Shown piece by piece: positions 7,855 through 16,504 of a stretch of DNA of 64,000 nt. Under the pieces are notes generated by a model. That model was not told the DNA's origin. It did not search any database and saw nothing but the letters and a program-made list of their open reading frames with translations. Location: contig JAVKGW010000005.1 of the NCBI GenBank assembly GCA_031460175.1, forward strand, positions 124,001 to 188,000, in the 5' to 3' direction. Positions within the stretch are counted from its first letter, which is position 1, and each line of letters starts with the position of its first letter. Made by a program: the position numbers and the translations under genes. This stretch comes from Armatimonadota bacterium (GTDB lineage: Bacteria > Sysuimicrobiota > Sysuimicrobiia > Sysuimicrobiales > Sysuimicrobiaceae).

Positions 7855-8706
7855 GTGGGACCGCCCGTGGCGGTGGTCGCGGAATCCGTCTGCTGCCTGC
7901 CTCCTTCCCTCTGCGCGGAATGGGGGATCCTCCTCGTGCCCATGTGGATCCTCCGAGGGGAGCGCGGATACCGGGATGGGATCGACGTCACAGCCCAGGA
8001 GGTTCTCGCCTGGCTCGAGCAGGGCCCGCCCTATCCCACGGCATCGGCCCCTTCCCCCGCGGACTACCTCACCGCCTTCGAGGAGGCCGCCCGGATGGGT
8101 GCCCAACGGGTGCTCACACTCACGGTGGCCCGGTGGCTCTCAGCCGCGCACGACCACGCCCGGCGGGCGGCGGCCCGAGCCCCGGTCCCTGTGGAGGTGG
8201 TGGATACCGGGACGGCCGCCGCCGCCCAGGGGCTGGTGGTGCGGGAAGCGGCCCGGCGCATCCGGGCGGGCACACCCGTGGAGGAGGTGGTTGGGTGGGT
8301 CGCCCAGGCGGGGGCGCGGGCCCGGCTGGTGGCCCTGGTACGTTCCCTGGAACACCTCGCCCGAAGCGGCCGGATTCCCCGCATCGTCCACCTCCTGAAC
8401 CGTCGCCTCGGAACCGTGCCCCTCCTCGCCATCGGGGAGGGCCGGGTCCGGCGAGCCGGGGTGGCGGCGGGGTACGAGGCCGCGGTCAGGCGGCTCGTGG
8501 GCGAGGTCCAGAGGGCCAGAAGGCGCGCGAGCCGGCTGTGGGTAGCGGTGACCGAGGCGGGGATGCGGGAGGAGGCAGAAGGGCTCGTGCGGACGCTGCA
8601 GGAGCTCCGGATTGCGGAGGCCCTCGACCTCTTTCCCTTCACGCCCGTCATGGTGGTGAACACGGGGCCGCAGGTACTGGGGGTGGCGTATCTGGCGGAG
8701 CCCTAG
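7855..8706 (+). CDS. DegV-family fatty-acid-binding protein (FakB-like)
   Basis: A 283-residue protein of the DegV/FakB fold. FakB proteins hold a fatty acid while FakA phosphorylates it. The start is GTG at 7855, with TAGGAGG 7 bases upstream. Visible family features are the N-terminal strand leading to AESVCCLPP (in place of the usual D-S-T/S-C-D-L), YRDGIDVTAQEV, TASAPSPADYLTAF (in place of TSQPSP), and the later LVRSLEHLARSGRI. The changed lipid-contact motifs make this a divergent member. It converges with the FakA-like gene on the other strand, sharing 4 bases at the stops. Confidence 0.85.
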   Translation: MGPPVAVVAESVCCLPPSLCAEWGILLVPMWILRGERGYRDGIDVTAQEVLAWLEQGPPYPTASAPSPADYLTAFEEAARMGAQRVLTLTVARWLSAAHDHARRAAARAPVPVEVVDTGTAAAAQGLVVREAARRIRAGTPVEEVVGWVAQAGARARLVALVRSLEHLARSGRIPRIVHLLNRRLGTVPLLAIGEGRVRRAGVAAGYEAAVRRLVGEVQRARRRASRLWVAVTEAGMREEAEGLVRTLQELRIAEALDLFPFTPVMVVNTGPQVLGVAYLAEP

Positions 8707-9653
8707 GATTCCGATCCGCCGGGACACTCCTCCCCGTCTCCGGAGGGCTCCTCCGGAAGCCGGGTCGCCCGGACCTGCTCCAAACTCCCCCAACGCAGGG
8801 CCCGCGACAGGACAAGGTGCGGGACGGAGGTATGGAGGTGGATCCGAAGCAGGCCGTCCCGTTCGGCCACCACCACCGCGTCTCCCATCCGCTGCAGGGC
8901 GCGCCGCACCCGGTCCATGGACACACGGCGCGTCTGGAGGAGCACCTCGGTGCAGTAGCGCGCGGTCGCGGGGAGGGGGGAGGCGGCCAAGGTCGGGATC
9001 CGGGCCACGGGTGCGGGAGGAGAGAGGGGCGGGGGGACCGTCCCCCGGGCGGCCCCTGCCATTGCTTCCAGCAAGGCCACCAGGCCGGCCGCACCTGCGT
9101 CTACCACGCCCGCGCGGCGCAATACGGGCAGCAGCCTGGGGGTCTGGATCCAGGCGGCCCGGGCCGCCGCGGCCGCGCGGTCCAGCACCTCCTGCGGACG
9201 GCGCATCTCCGCCTCCGCACCCGCCGCGGCCGCGTCCGCCACCGTCAGCATGGTCCCCTCCACCGGCTCCTGGACCGCGCCCCGCGCCGCCCGCGCGGCC
9301 ATCCGGAGGGCCGCCCGGATCCGCGCGGCATCGGCCTCCGCGAGATCTCTCCAGGCCTCGCTCAACCCGTAAAGGTACTCGGCCAGGATGGCTCCCGAGC
9401 TCCCTCGGGCTCCCAGAAACGCACCTCGGGCCGCCACGGCCGCGATTTTCCCCAGGTCGGCGCCCTCCGCGGCCTGCAACGCCTCCACGGCGGCGGCCAG
9501 GGTGGCGCACAGGTTCGATCCCGTATCGTGATCCGCCACCGGGAACACATTCAGGGCGTTCACCTCCGCGCAACACCGGCGGAGCTCAGCTAGCGCGGCT
9601 TTCAGGGCGGCGGCGAGATGGTTTCCGGTAAACCGCCCCTCGGTTTGCTCCAC
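8703..9653 (-). CDS. FakA-like (DhaL domain) fatty acid kinase, short form
   Basis: A 316-residue protein from GTG at 9653. This start places NALNVFPV about 30 residues in, as in FakA; GTG at 9707 is possible. The DhaL kinase domain is intact by motif: FPVADHDTGSN with the Mg-binding Asp residues, GARGSSGAILAEYL, PVEGTMLTV, and LPVLRRAGVVDAGAAGL. The FakA middle domain follows (YCTEVLL, MGDAVVVAERDG, IHLHTSVP). Canonical FakA has about 550 residues and a further C-terminal domain that docks FakB. That part is missing, so docking must differ or be supplied elsewhere. It is the last gene of the lipid operon, 62 bases after fabH. Confidence 0.82.
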   Translation of the reverse strand: MEQTEGRFTGNHLAAALKAALAELRRCCAEVNALNVFPVADHDTGSNLCATLAAAVEALQAAEGADLGKIAAVAARGAFLGARGSSGAILAEYLYGLSEAWRDLAEADAARIRAALRMAARAARGAVQEPVEGTMLTVADAAAAGAEAEMRRPQEVLDRAAAAARAAWIQTPRLLPVLRRAGVVDAGAAGLVALLEAMAGAARGTVPPPLSPPAPVARIPTLAASPLPATARYCTEVLLQTRRVSMDRVRRALQRMGDAVVVAERDGLLRIHLHTSVPHLVLSRALRWGSLEQVRATRLPEEPSGDGEECPGGSES

Positions 9654-9714
9654 GCCTCCGCCCGACCGCGGCCCCCGGGAACCGTAAGCGTCCGGGATCC
9701 CGCGCACGGACCCG

Positions 9715-10719
9715 CTACCGCCCCCACACCAGGGCACAGGCGGCCCAGGTGAAGCCGCCCCCGAACGCTACCAGCACCACCCGGTCGCCCTCACGGATGC
9801 GGCCGTCCCGGACTCCCTCCCAGAGGGCGAGCGGCACGGAGGCGGAGGAGGTATTCCCGTACCGGTCAATGTTGCAGAGGAACCGGTGGAACGGGAGCTC
9901 CAGGGCCCGGGCCACCGCCTCCACGATGCGCCGGTTTGCCTGGTGCGGCACGATCCAGTCCACCTCCTCGAGGGTCCACCCGGCCCTCCGGACCACCTCC
10001 GTCACGGCCTCCGGGACCACCCGCACCGCCAACCGGAAGAGGGTGCGGCCGTCCATACGGACGTAGTGGAGACGCTGGGCCACGGTTTCCGGACTCGCCG
10101 GCAAGCGCGTCCCTCCCGCGGGCATCTTGAGGACATCCCCCGCACTCCCGTCCGCCCCCACCACCACCGCCTGCACCCCCCGACCGGCCTGCGTGGGCCC
10201 CAGGACCACCGCCCCCGCCCCGTCTCCCACCAGCACGCAGAGGGTCCGGTCCGTCCAGTCCACGATCTTACTGAGCACCTCGGAGCCCACCACCAGCACG
10301 TACCGGGCCGCTCCGCCCGCGATCATCTGGGCGCCCAGGGCCACGCCGTACACGAAGCCGGAGCACGCGGCCAGGAGGTCGAAGGCGCCGGCCCGGCGGG
10401 CGCCGAGCCGATCCTGCACCAGGCATGCGGTGGCCGGCAGGAGGTGGTCGGGCATGGTGGTGGCGCAGATGATGAGGTCCAGCTCCTCCGGCAGCACCCC
10501 CGCGGACCGCAGGGCTTCCTCCGCCGCGGGGAGCGCCAGGTCCGAGGTGGCCACATCGGGATCCGCCACGTGCCGGGTGCGGATCCCCGTGCGCTCCGTG
10601 ATCCACTCGTCGGAGGTATCCACCATCCGCGCGAGGTCGTGGTTGGTCAGCACCCGGCCCGGCACGTAGGCTCCGACCCCCAGCACCGCGGCTCGGAGGG
10701 GGGATCCTGGCATGGCCAT
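9715..10719 (-). CDS. fabH: beta-ketoacyl-ACP synthase III
   Basis: A 334-residue thiolase-fold condensing enzyme that joins a short acyl-CoA to malonyl-ACP to start fatty acid synthesis. The catalytic triad is visible: Cys119 in LLAACSGFVYG, His in VPHQANRRI, and Asn in YGNTSSASVP. The substrate-side motif DEWITERTGIRTRH and the glycine-rich end FGGGFTWAACALVWGR are typical. The ATG at 10719 overlaps the upstream stop by one base and has GGAG 9 bases before it. The neighbouring FabL-like reductase and acyl-CoA dehydrogenase suggest a specialised acyl chain, for example branched or remodelled lipids. Confidence 0.92.
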   Translation of the reverse strand: MAMPGSPLRAAVLGVGAYVPGRVLTNHDLARMVDTSDEWITERTGIRTRHVADPDVATSDLALPAAEEALRSAGVLPEELDLIICATTMPDHLLPATACLVQDRLGARRAGAFDLLAACSGFVYGVALGAQMIAGGAARYVLVVGSEVLSKIVDWTDRTLCVLVGDGAGAVVLGPTQAGRGVQAVVVGADGSAGDVLKMPAGGTRLPASPETVAQRLHYVRMDGRTLFRLAVRVVPEAVTEVVRRAGWTLEEVDWIVPHQANRRIVEAVARALELPFHRFLCNIDRYGNTSSASVPLALWEGVRDGRIREGDRVVLVAFGGGFTWAACALVWGR

Positions 10720-11504
10720 CACGTCTCGCTCCGGGGGCGCTGGTAGGCGCCCATCAGGGTGAGGCCGCCATCCACCACGATGGTCTGCCCCACGATCCAC
10801 TCCGCGTCGTCGGAGCACAGGAAGGCGATGACCCTGGCGATGTCCTCCGGCGTGCCCATCCTCCCCTTCGGGGTGGAAGCCACCATGGCCCGGGTGAAGC
10901 CCTCCAGATCCCCTTCCGTATACACCTCCAGGGACTCCGTGTCCACGGCCCCCGGGCTCACCGCGTTCACCGTGATCCCCAGAGGTGCGGCCTCCACGGC
11001 CAGGTACCGGGTGAGAGCCTCCAGGGCGGCCTTGGCGCTTGCCAGGAGCGCGTAGTCCGGGAGGTACCGTTGGGTGGGGAATCCGGAGACCGTGACGATG
11101 CGGCCCCGGCGGCCCCGCATGAGCCGCATGGCCTCCTGGGCCGCCTGCACAAAGCTGAACACGTTCAGTTGGTACGTGCGGGCGAGGTGGTGGGGCTTGA
11201 GGGCTTCGATGCGTCGGAAGGCGGTGGCGGCCGCGTTGGCCACGAAGATGTCGAGGTATCCGAATTTCTCCTCCACGGCCCGGAACAGGGCAGAGACCTC
11301 CTCCGGCTGCTCCAGGTCCGCCTGCACCGCCTCTGCCCGGCGGCCCAGGGCGGTGATGGCCTCCACCACTTCCGAAGCCCGGTCCTCCCGCCTCCGGTAG
11401 TGCACCACCACGTCCGCGCCCCGCTCCGCCAGCACCATCGCGGTAGCCCGACCGATCCCTCGAGACGCTCCCGTGATCAGCGCAACTTTCCCCTGTAGCG
11501 TCAC
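10719..11504 (-). CDS. FabL-like enoyl-ACP reductase (SDR family)
   Basis: A 261-residue Rossmann-fold oxidoreductase with the NAD(P) motif TGASRGIG. The active site is not the usual SDR Y-x3-K but Y-x6-K (Tyr151, Lys158, in DYALLASAKAALEALTRYL). This is the mark of enoyl-ACP reductases such as FabI and FabL. The stretch RYLPDY...SAKAALEALTRYLAVE and the C-terminal GQTIIVDGG-like motif closely match Bacillus FabL, as I recall that sequence. It would reduce trans-2-enoyl-ACP in fatty acid elongation. The GTG start overlaps the dehydrogenase stop (GTGA), preceded by a GGAGGGAGG site. Confidence 0.82.
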   Translation of the reverse strand: MTLQGKVALITGASRGIGRATAMVLAERGADVVVHYRRREDRASEVVEAITALGRRAEAVQADLEQPEEVSALFRAVEEKFGYLDIFVANAAATAFRRIEALKPHHLARTYQLNVFSFVQAAQEAMRLMRGRRGRIVTVSGFPTQRYLPDYALLASAKAALEALTRYLAVEAAPLGITVNAVSPGAVDTESLEVYTEGDLEGFTRAMVASTPKGRMGTPEDIARVIAFLCSDDAEWIVGQTIVVDGGLTLMGAYQRPRSET

Positions 11505-12556
11505 GGTCCTCCCTCCGGTGTGATCACGTATCGGACGGTCTCCGGCGGACGGGCCCGCAGGGCTGCGAGGGCCTCGTGGATCCGCGTAAGCGGCCACGTG
11601 CGGGTCACGCTCCGGCTGAGGTCCAGCCGGCCGGAAGCCGCCAGGCCGATGACGGTGGCGATCTCGTGCGGGGTCGCCCCGAAGGCGGAGCGGATCTCGA
11701 TCTCCCGGCGCACGAGGTACGAGGAGCCCGGCAGCACCAGCGGCTCGTCCGAAACCCCCACGAGCACCACCCGGCCGCCGATGCGGGTGGCGCCGATGGC
11801 CGCCCGGACCGTCTCCGGCCGGGAGACGAAGTCCACGGTGAGGTCTGACCCTCGACCGTCCGTGAGGCTCCGGATTTCCCGCACGGGGTTGCGGCCCTGC
11901 GCCGCCACCACCACGTGGACCCCCAGGGGCTGCAGCCGCTCCGCGGTGGCCTCCCGTCGCACCACCACGATCACGGGATCCCCGCCGAAGAGCTTCGCCA
12001 GAAGGGCCCCGTGGGTTCCCACCCCGCCCGCTCCGTAGATCACCACGCTCTGCCCCGGCTGCAGCTGTCCCCGGGTGAGGACCGCGTGGAAGGCGGTGGC
12101 CACCGCGTCCGGCAGGATGGCCCCCACGGGAAACGGCAGCGCCCCGGGCAGGTGGAAGAGGTTCTGAGCGGGCACCACGATGTACTCCGCGAACCCCCCC
12201 GGCCGCGTAAGCCCGATGAGCTCGGGCGCGAGACACGCGGATTGCCGGCCATCCAGGCACGACCAGCACCGGCCGCATGCGACATAGGGGTTCACCACCA
12301 CCCGGTGGCCCGGCCGCCATGGCTCCGCATCCTCTCCCGCCTCCACTACTTCCCCGGCCACCTCGTGCCCCAACACCACGGGCCACCGAACCTCCGGCGG
12401 GAGCCGCAGGCCATCCAGGATCTCCAGGTCCGTCCCGCAGATCCCCGCGGCCCGCACCCGCACCAGCACCTCCCCTCGGGCTGGCCGGGGATCCGGTACC
12501 TGCTCCAGACGCAGTTCCCGCTCCGGAGACCGCTCGTACACCCGGGCCGCGAGCAT
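11501..12556 (-). CDS. zinc-dependent alcohol dehydrogenase (MDR family)
   Basis: A 351-residue medium-chain dehydrogenase. The catalytic zinc ligands are in AGICGTDLE (Cys) and VLGHEVAGEV (His-Glu). The structural zinc loop has the C-x2-C-x2-C-x7-C pattern (CGRCWSCLDGRQSAC). The NAD(P) motif is IYGAGGVGTHGALLAK. The substrate cannot be read from sequence. Its position between an acyl-CoA dehydrogenase and an enoyl reductase suggests oxidation of a hydroxyacyl or alcohol intermediate. It begins one base after the acyl-CoA dehydrogenase stop. Confidence 0.88.
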   Translation of the reverse strand: MLAARVYERSPERELRLEQVPDPRPARGEVLVRVRAAGICGTDLEILDGLRLPPEVRWPVVLGHEVAGEVVEAGEDAEPWRPGHRVVVNPYVACGRCWSCLDGRQSACLAPELIGLTRPGGFAEYIVVPAQNLFHLPGALPFPVGAILPDAVATAFHAVLTRGQLQPGQSVVIYGAGGVGTHGALLAKLFGGDPVIVVVRREATAERLQPLGVHVVVAAQGRNPVREIRSLTDGRGSDLTVDFVSRPETVRAAIGATRIGGRVVLVGVSDEPLVLPGSSYLVRREIEIRSAFGATPHEIATVIGLAASGRLDLSRSVTRTWPLTRIHEALAALRARPPETVRYVITPEGGP

Positions 12557-12557
12557 C

Positions 12558-13706
12558 CTACGCCTCCGCGTAGCCCGGATTGAACAGCGCCCGGGCGATC
12601 ACCAGCTTCTGGATCTCCGCGGTCCCTTCCTCGAACCACAGGGCCCGGGCGTCCCGGTAGATGCGTTCGATGGGGTGCCCTCGGAGGTACCCGATGCCGC
12701 CGCAGATCCGGAGGGCCCGGTCCGTCACCCGCCCCACCATCTCCAGGCCGAACAGCTTGGCCATGGCGGCCTCCGCGGTGCAGGGCTCGCCTGCATCCAC
12801 CTTCCGGGCCGCGTCCATCACCAGCAGACGCGCGGCCCGCACGTCCACCGCCATCTCCGCCAGGGCGAACTGGATGGCCTGCCGGGCCGCGATGGGCTTT
12901 CCGAAGGTCACCCGGCGCTGCGCGTGCTCTTTCGCCAGGTCCAGGGCCCGTTGGGCGAGGCCCACGCAGCTCGCGGCGATGGAAATCCGGCTCGGATCCA
13001 GAAACCCCCGCAGGACCATCTGAAGCCCCTGCCCCTCCTCCCCCAGAAGCGCCCCTTCGGGCACGAGACAATCCTCGAACTCCAGCAGGCCGTGCCCGGT
13101 GCCCACAAGGCCCATGCCGTCCGGCTGGAGGGTGATCCGCAACCCCGGAGCCCCCCGGGGAACGAGGAAGGCGGAGATCCCCGCAGCCCCCCGGCCGCGA
13201 TCCGTGTAGGCCACCACCACGAAGGCCTCCGCGACGTCCGCAAAGGTGATGAGCCACTTGCGCCCCCGCAGCACCCATCCGCCCGGTACCCGCCGGGCTT
13301 CCGTGCGGATGTCCGTCCCCGTCCCCGCGTCCGGCTCCGTGAGGGCGAACGCCAGTTTGCAATCCCCCGTGGCCCACCGGGAGAGATAGCGCCGTTTTTG
13401 CTCCTCGGTCCCGTAGCGGTCCAGCAGGCGCCAGAGGCCGTTGTGGACGTGCACCACCATGCGCACGGACCCGTGGGATTGGGCCACCACCTCCAGGATG
13501 GGAAGGTACTCCGTCATGCGCAGCCCCCACCCACCGTACCGGGGAGGCAACGTGAGGCGCAACAGGCCCTTTTGGGCGAGCCGATCCCAGAGGTCCGGGG
13601 GGACCGCCCGATTCCGCTCGATCTCCTGGGAGATCTCCTCCAGTTCCCCGAGCACGAAGGCCCGGATCTCCTCCTGGTAGGCACCCAGATCCTCAGGGCG
13701 CTCCAC
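12558..13706 (-). CDS. acyl-CoA dehydrogenase
   Basis: A 382-residue flavoprotein, the usual length, with the start taken at GTG 13706 (GGGGAGGG about 9 bases upstream). ATG at 13790 would add 28 unusual residues. The family motifs LAFALTEPDAGTGTDIRT, GRKWLITFADVAEAFVVVAY, FGKPIAARQAIQFALAEMA and RICGGIGYLRGHPIERIYRDAR are present. The C-terminal WFEEGTAEIQK carries the expected catalytic glutamate region. It oxidises acyl-CoA to enoyl-CoA and passes electrons to ETF, which is not in the window. First gene of the minus-strand operon ending in the FakA-like gene. Confidence 0.92.
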   Translation of the reverse strand: MERPEDLGAYQEEIRAFVLGELEEISQEIERNRAVPPDLWDRLAQKGLLRLTLPPRYGGWGLRMTEYLPILEVVAQSHGSVRMVVHVHNGLWRLLDRYGTEEQKRRYLSRWATGDCKLAFALTEPDAGTGTDIRTEARRVPGGWVLRGRKWLITFADVAEAFVVVAYTDRGRGAAGISAFLVPRGAPGLRITLQPDGMGLVGTGHGLLEFEDCLVPEGALLGEEGQGLQMVLRGFLDPSRISIAASCVGLAQRALDLAKEHAQRRVTFGKPIAARQAIQFALAEMAVDVRAARLLVMDAARKVDAGEPCTAEAAMAKLFGLEMVGRVTDRALRICGGIGYLRGHPIERIYRDARALWFEEGTAEIQKLVIARALFNPGYAEA

Positions 13707-13837
13707 GACCTTGCACCCTCCCCGCCCGTGCGCGCACAGGCGCCCTCTGCCAAACGCTCCGTCGGTACCGGTATCCGGAGTATTCTGCATGAGCCGGGAA
13801 AGTCCTACTCCACGTAGATCCCTCCGTTCGGGGATCG

Positions 13838-13866
13838 TTGCCCCCCGGGGAGCCCCGTGGTAGAGT
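13838..13866 (+). promoter_or_regulatory. predicted promoter of glnA
   Basis: TTGCCC at 13838-13843 and TAGAGT at 13861-13866 are separated by exactly 17 bases. They sit about 35 bases before the glnA ATG in the divergent intergenic region. Both hexamers match the sigma-70 consensus at four of six positions. Confidence 0.5.
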
Positions 13867-13899
13867 GCTGGACGGAGTGCACGCTCGAGAGGGCTGACC

Positions 13900-15222
13900 A
13901 TGGACAAACGGACGGTACTCGACCGGGCCGAGGAACTCGGCGTCCGGTTTGTGCGGCTGCAGTTTACGGACATTTTCGGCACCCTGAAGAACGTGGAGAT
14001 CCCCGTGGACCTCCTGGAGCGGGCCCTGGACGGCGAGATCATGTTCGACGGGTCCTCCATCGAGGGATTCGTGCGCATCGAGGAGTCGGACATGTACCTG
14101 ATGCCCGATCCCTCCACCTTCGCCGTCTTCCCGTGGAAGGAGGGCGAGGGGAAGACGGCCCGACTCATCTGCGACGTGTACACCGCGGACGGCGAGCCCT
14201 TTGAGGGGGACCCCCGGTACGTGCTGAAGCGCATGGTCCGGCGGGCGGCCCAATTGGGATACACCATGATGGCCGGGCCCGAGTGTGAGTTCTTCCTGTT
14301 CCCCGTGAACGCGGAGGGGGAACCCGTGCTCACCACCCACGACCGGGCAGGCTACTTCGATCTGGCCCCCATCGATCAGGGGGAGGAGGCGAGGGCGGAC
14401 ATGATCACCGCCCTGCGGGCCATGGGGTTCGAGGTGGAGGCCGGACACCACGAGGTAGCCCACGGCCAGCACGAGATCGACTTCAAGTATGCGGATGTGC
14501 TGCGCACCGCGGACAACGTGGCGACCTTCCGGTTCGTGGTCCGCACCATCGCCCGCCGCCACAACCTCCACGCCACCTTCATGCCCAAGCCCATCGCGGG
14601 CATCAACGGGAGCGGCATGCACACGCATCAGTCCCTCTTCCGGGACGGCCGCAACGCCTTTTACGACCCGGAGGGGGCATACCAGCTGAGCAAGGAGTGC
14701 CTGTGGTACATCGGAGGGCTCCTGACCCACGCCCGGGGGATGGCCCTGGTGACCAACCCCCTCGTGAACTCCTACAAGCGGCTGGTCCCAGGCTATGAGG
14801 CGCCCGTCTACATCGCGTGGGCGGAGCGTAACCGCTCCCCCCTTGTTCGGGTCCCCGCGGCCCGGGGAGAGGGAACCCGGGTGGAGCTGCGCATGCCGGA
14901 CCCCTCCTGTAACCCCTACCTGGCCTTCGCGGTGATGCTGGCCGCAGGACTGGACGGCATCGAGCGCCGCATCGATCCCGGCCCTCCCCTCAACCGCAAC
15001 ATCTACGCCATGACGGAGGAGGAGCTGGAGCGCCTGCAGATCCGGGTTCTCCCCCGTAACCTCGGAGAGGCGATGGAGGCGTTCCTCGCGGACGAGGTGG
15101 TGTGCGAGGCCCTGGGCTCCCACATCGTCTCCGACCTGGTTCGGGCCAAGCGGCAGGAGTGGCGGGAGTACTCCGCCCAGGTCCACGCCTGGGAGATCGA
15201 GCGCTACCTCACCCGATACTAG
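13900..15222 (+). CDS. glnA: glutamine synthetase type I (alpha subgroup)
   Basis: A 440-residue ammonia-assimilating enzyme that makes glutamine from glutamate, NH4+ and ATP. Seen are the N-terminal FTDIFGTLKNVEIP, the latch DGSSIEGF, metal-ligand regions AGPECEFFLF and GHHEVAHGQHEID, the ATP loop KPIAGINGSGMHTHQSL, and NRSPLVRVP. The length and the C-terminal segment RNIYAMTEEELERLQI fit the GSI-alpha group, which lacks the adenylylated tyrosine motif of enterobacterial enzymes. It is probably controlled by feedback or transcription. A GAGAGGG site precedes the ATG, and a promoter is predicted upstream. Confidence 0.96.
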   Translation: MDKRTVLDRAEELGVRFVRLQFTDIFGTLKNVEIPVDLLERALDGEIMFDGSSIEGFVRIEESDMYLMPDPSTFAVFPWKEGEGKTARLICDVYTADGEPFEGDPRYVLKRMVRRAAQLGYTMMAGPECEFFLFPVNAEGEPVLTTHDRAGYFDLAPIDQGEEARADMITALRAMGFEVEAGHHEVAHGQHEIDFKYADVLRTADNVATFRFVVRTIARRHNLHATFMPKPIAGINGSGMHTHQSLFRDGRNAFYDPEGAYQLSKECLWYIGGLLTHARGMALVTNPLVNSYKRLVPGYEAPVYIAWAERNRSPLVRVPAARGEGTRVELRMPDPSCNPYLAFAVMLAAGLDGIERRIDPGPPLNRNIYAMTEEELERLQIRVLPRNLGEAMEAFLADEVVCEALGSHIVSDLVRAKRQEWREYSAQVHAWEIERYLTRY

Positions 15223-15231
15223 GAGGTCCTG

Positions 15232-15519
15232 CTGGCGCGGAAGTTGCACACCCACCGGAGCAGGATGCACTGCCCACGGTGTGGAGGTGCGCTGCAGACC
15301 TTCATCTCCGGCCGGTTCGTCCGGTCCGGGGATGGGTGGGCGTGGGTGCGGAGCGTCCGGAAGGCCTGCACCGGGTGCGGGGCGGAGTGGCCGGAGCAGG
15401 ATCTTTTCCTGCGGTGCACCCCGGTTCCGGAGTTCACCGAGAGCCTGCGGGGGCTGCAACGCTCAGGGGATCTCATCGTGGTCCGGCACCCGGACGGGAG
15501 CCTGGAGGTGGTGAGCTGA
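15232..15519 (+). CDS. small zinc-ribbon protein
   Basis: About 95 residues with the pattern CPRCGG and CTGCGAEW, plus a later Cys, as expected for a small zinc ribbon. The start is doubtful. A perfect AGGAGGT (15221-15227, overlapping the glnA stop) is correctly spaced for a CTG at 15232. TTG at 15244 and ATG at 15265 are in the same frame. It lies directly behind glnA and is probably co-transcribed. Function unknown. Its last 57 bases overlap the convergent YihY gene. Confidence 0.6.
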   Translation: MARKLHTHRSRMHCPRCGGALQTFISGRFVRSGDGWAWVRSVRKACTGCGAEWPEQDLFLRCTPVPEFTESLRGLQRSGDLIVVRHPDGSLEVVS

Positions 15520-16317
15520 GCGGCTGACCTCTGCCCCGAGGAGGAAGATGGCGGCCACCACATACCCCCAGATCAGGAAGACCACCACGCCCGCGAGGGA
15601 CCCGTACACCAGCTGGTACTGGACCAGGCGGCTGACTCCCCACAACATCCCCTGCCGGGCCAGCTCGAAGAGGATGGCTGCGGTGAGGGTTCCGGGCCAG
15701 AGGGCCTGCCAGAAGATCCTCCGGTTCGGGAGGAGCCAGTACGCGGTGAGGAACGCGAGAAAGGCGAGGATGAAGGGGAGGAATACCCGAAGCCCCCACC
15801 CCCCGAGAATCCCTCGGGCCCACCGTACCGATTCCTCCGGCGCGAACCGCTCCGCGAGCCCGAGGGCCACGGACCACACGAGGGACGCCCCCAGGATGGT
15901 CCCCAGGAGGAGGGTGGCCCCGATCTCCAGGAGCTTGCGCTGCCAATAGGCTCGGGGATGCTTCACCTCCCAGACGCGGTTCAAGGCATGGCGGGCCACG
16001 CCTGCCGCGGCGCTGGCGCTCCACAGGAACGTCCCGATGGCCGCCGCGCCCACGCTCCCCCGGGCCCGGGTGGCTTCCTCTACGTTCCGGAAGATCACCT
16101 CCGCGGCCTGTGGAGGGAGGTACAGGGTGAGGGTATCCGCCAGGAGGGTGCGGACTTGGGATTCCTCCACCAAGAAGGCTGCCGTGGCCACAGCCCCGAG
16201 GAGGAGGGGGAAGACGGAGAGCAGGACGTGGTACGCGATGGCCGCGGCCAGAACCGGCCCGTCGTGGTCCACAAAGCCCTTGAGGGCAGTCCACGCGACC
16301 CGCGTAAACGGCCTCAT
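15463..16317 (-). CDS. YihY/UPF0761-family inner membrane protein
   Basis: A 284-residue protein with six or so hydrophobic spans. Family features are the N-terminal DGPVLAAAIAYHVLLSVFPLLL, the central GTFLWSASAAAGVARHALNRVWEV, and RIFWQALWPGTLTAAILFE. Members were once called ribonuclease BN but are now treated as membrane proteins of unknown, possibly envelope-related, function. Convergent with the small zinc-ribbon gene. Its start faces the tRNA-Val promoter. Confidence 0.88.
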   Translation of the reverse strand: MRPFTRVAWTALKGFVDHDGPVLAAAIAYHVLLSVFPLLLGAVATAAFLVEESQVRTLLADTLTLYLPPQAAEVIFRNVEEATRARGSVGAAAIGTFLWSASAAAGVARHALNRVWEVKHPRAYWQRKLLEIGATLLLGTILGASLVWSVALGLAERFAPEESVRWARGILGGWGLRVFLPFILAFLAFLTAYWLLPNRRIFWQALWPGTLTAAILFELARQGMLWGVSRLVQYQLVYGSLAGVVVFLIWGYVVAAIFLLGAEVSRSAHHLQAPVRVPDHDEIP

Positions 16318-16336
16318 GGCCTCATTGTAGGCCCCG

Positions 16337-16365
16337 TTGTCGGGGGGGGAGGACTCTCCTATAAT
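16337..16365 (+). promoter_or_regulatory. strong promoter of tRNA-Val
   Basis: TTGTCG at 16337-16342, a 17-base spacer, then a perfect TATAAT at 16360-16365. The tRNA begins 14 bases further on. Confidence 0.75.
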
Positions 16366-16379
16366 GAATGCTGGTACGC

Positions 16380-16454
16380 GGGCGGTTAGCTCAGCGGGAG
16401 AGCGCCTGCTTCACACGCAGGAGGTCAGAGGTTCAAGTCCTCTACCGCCCACCA
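16380..16454 (+). tRNA. tRNA-Val (anticodon CAC)
   Basis: A complete cloverleaf. The acceptor GGGCGGT pairs with ACCGCCC. The D-arm is GCTC...GAGC. The anticodon stem CCTGC/GCAGG holds the loop TTCACAC (anticodon CAC, reading GTG). The T-arm is AGAGG-TTCAAGT-CCTCT. Discriminator A is followed by an encoded CCA. Confidence 0.95.
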
Positions 16455-16504
16455 CCTCTGGGCAGGACCCACGGTGGGAGGCACGCTGTAGGGGAGATGC
16501 AGGG

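Noticed and set aside
16337-16504. N-terminal extension of the DUF5658-like gene through the tRNA-Val locus
   Set aside because: The frame happens to be open across the tRNA and its promoter. Conserved sequence begins at the GTG at 16505.
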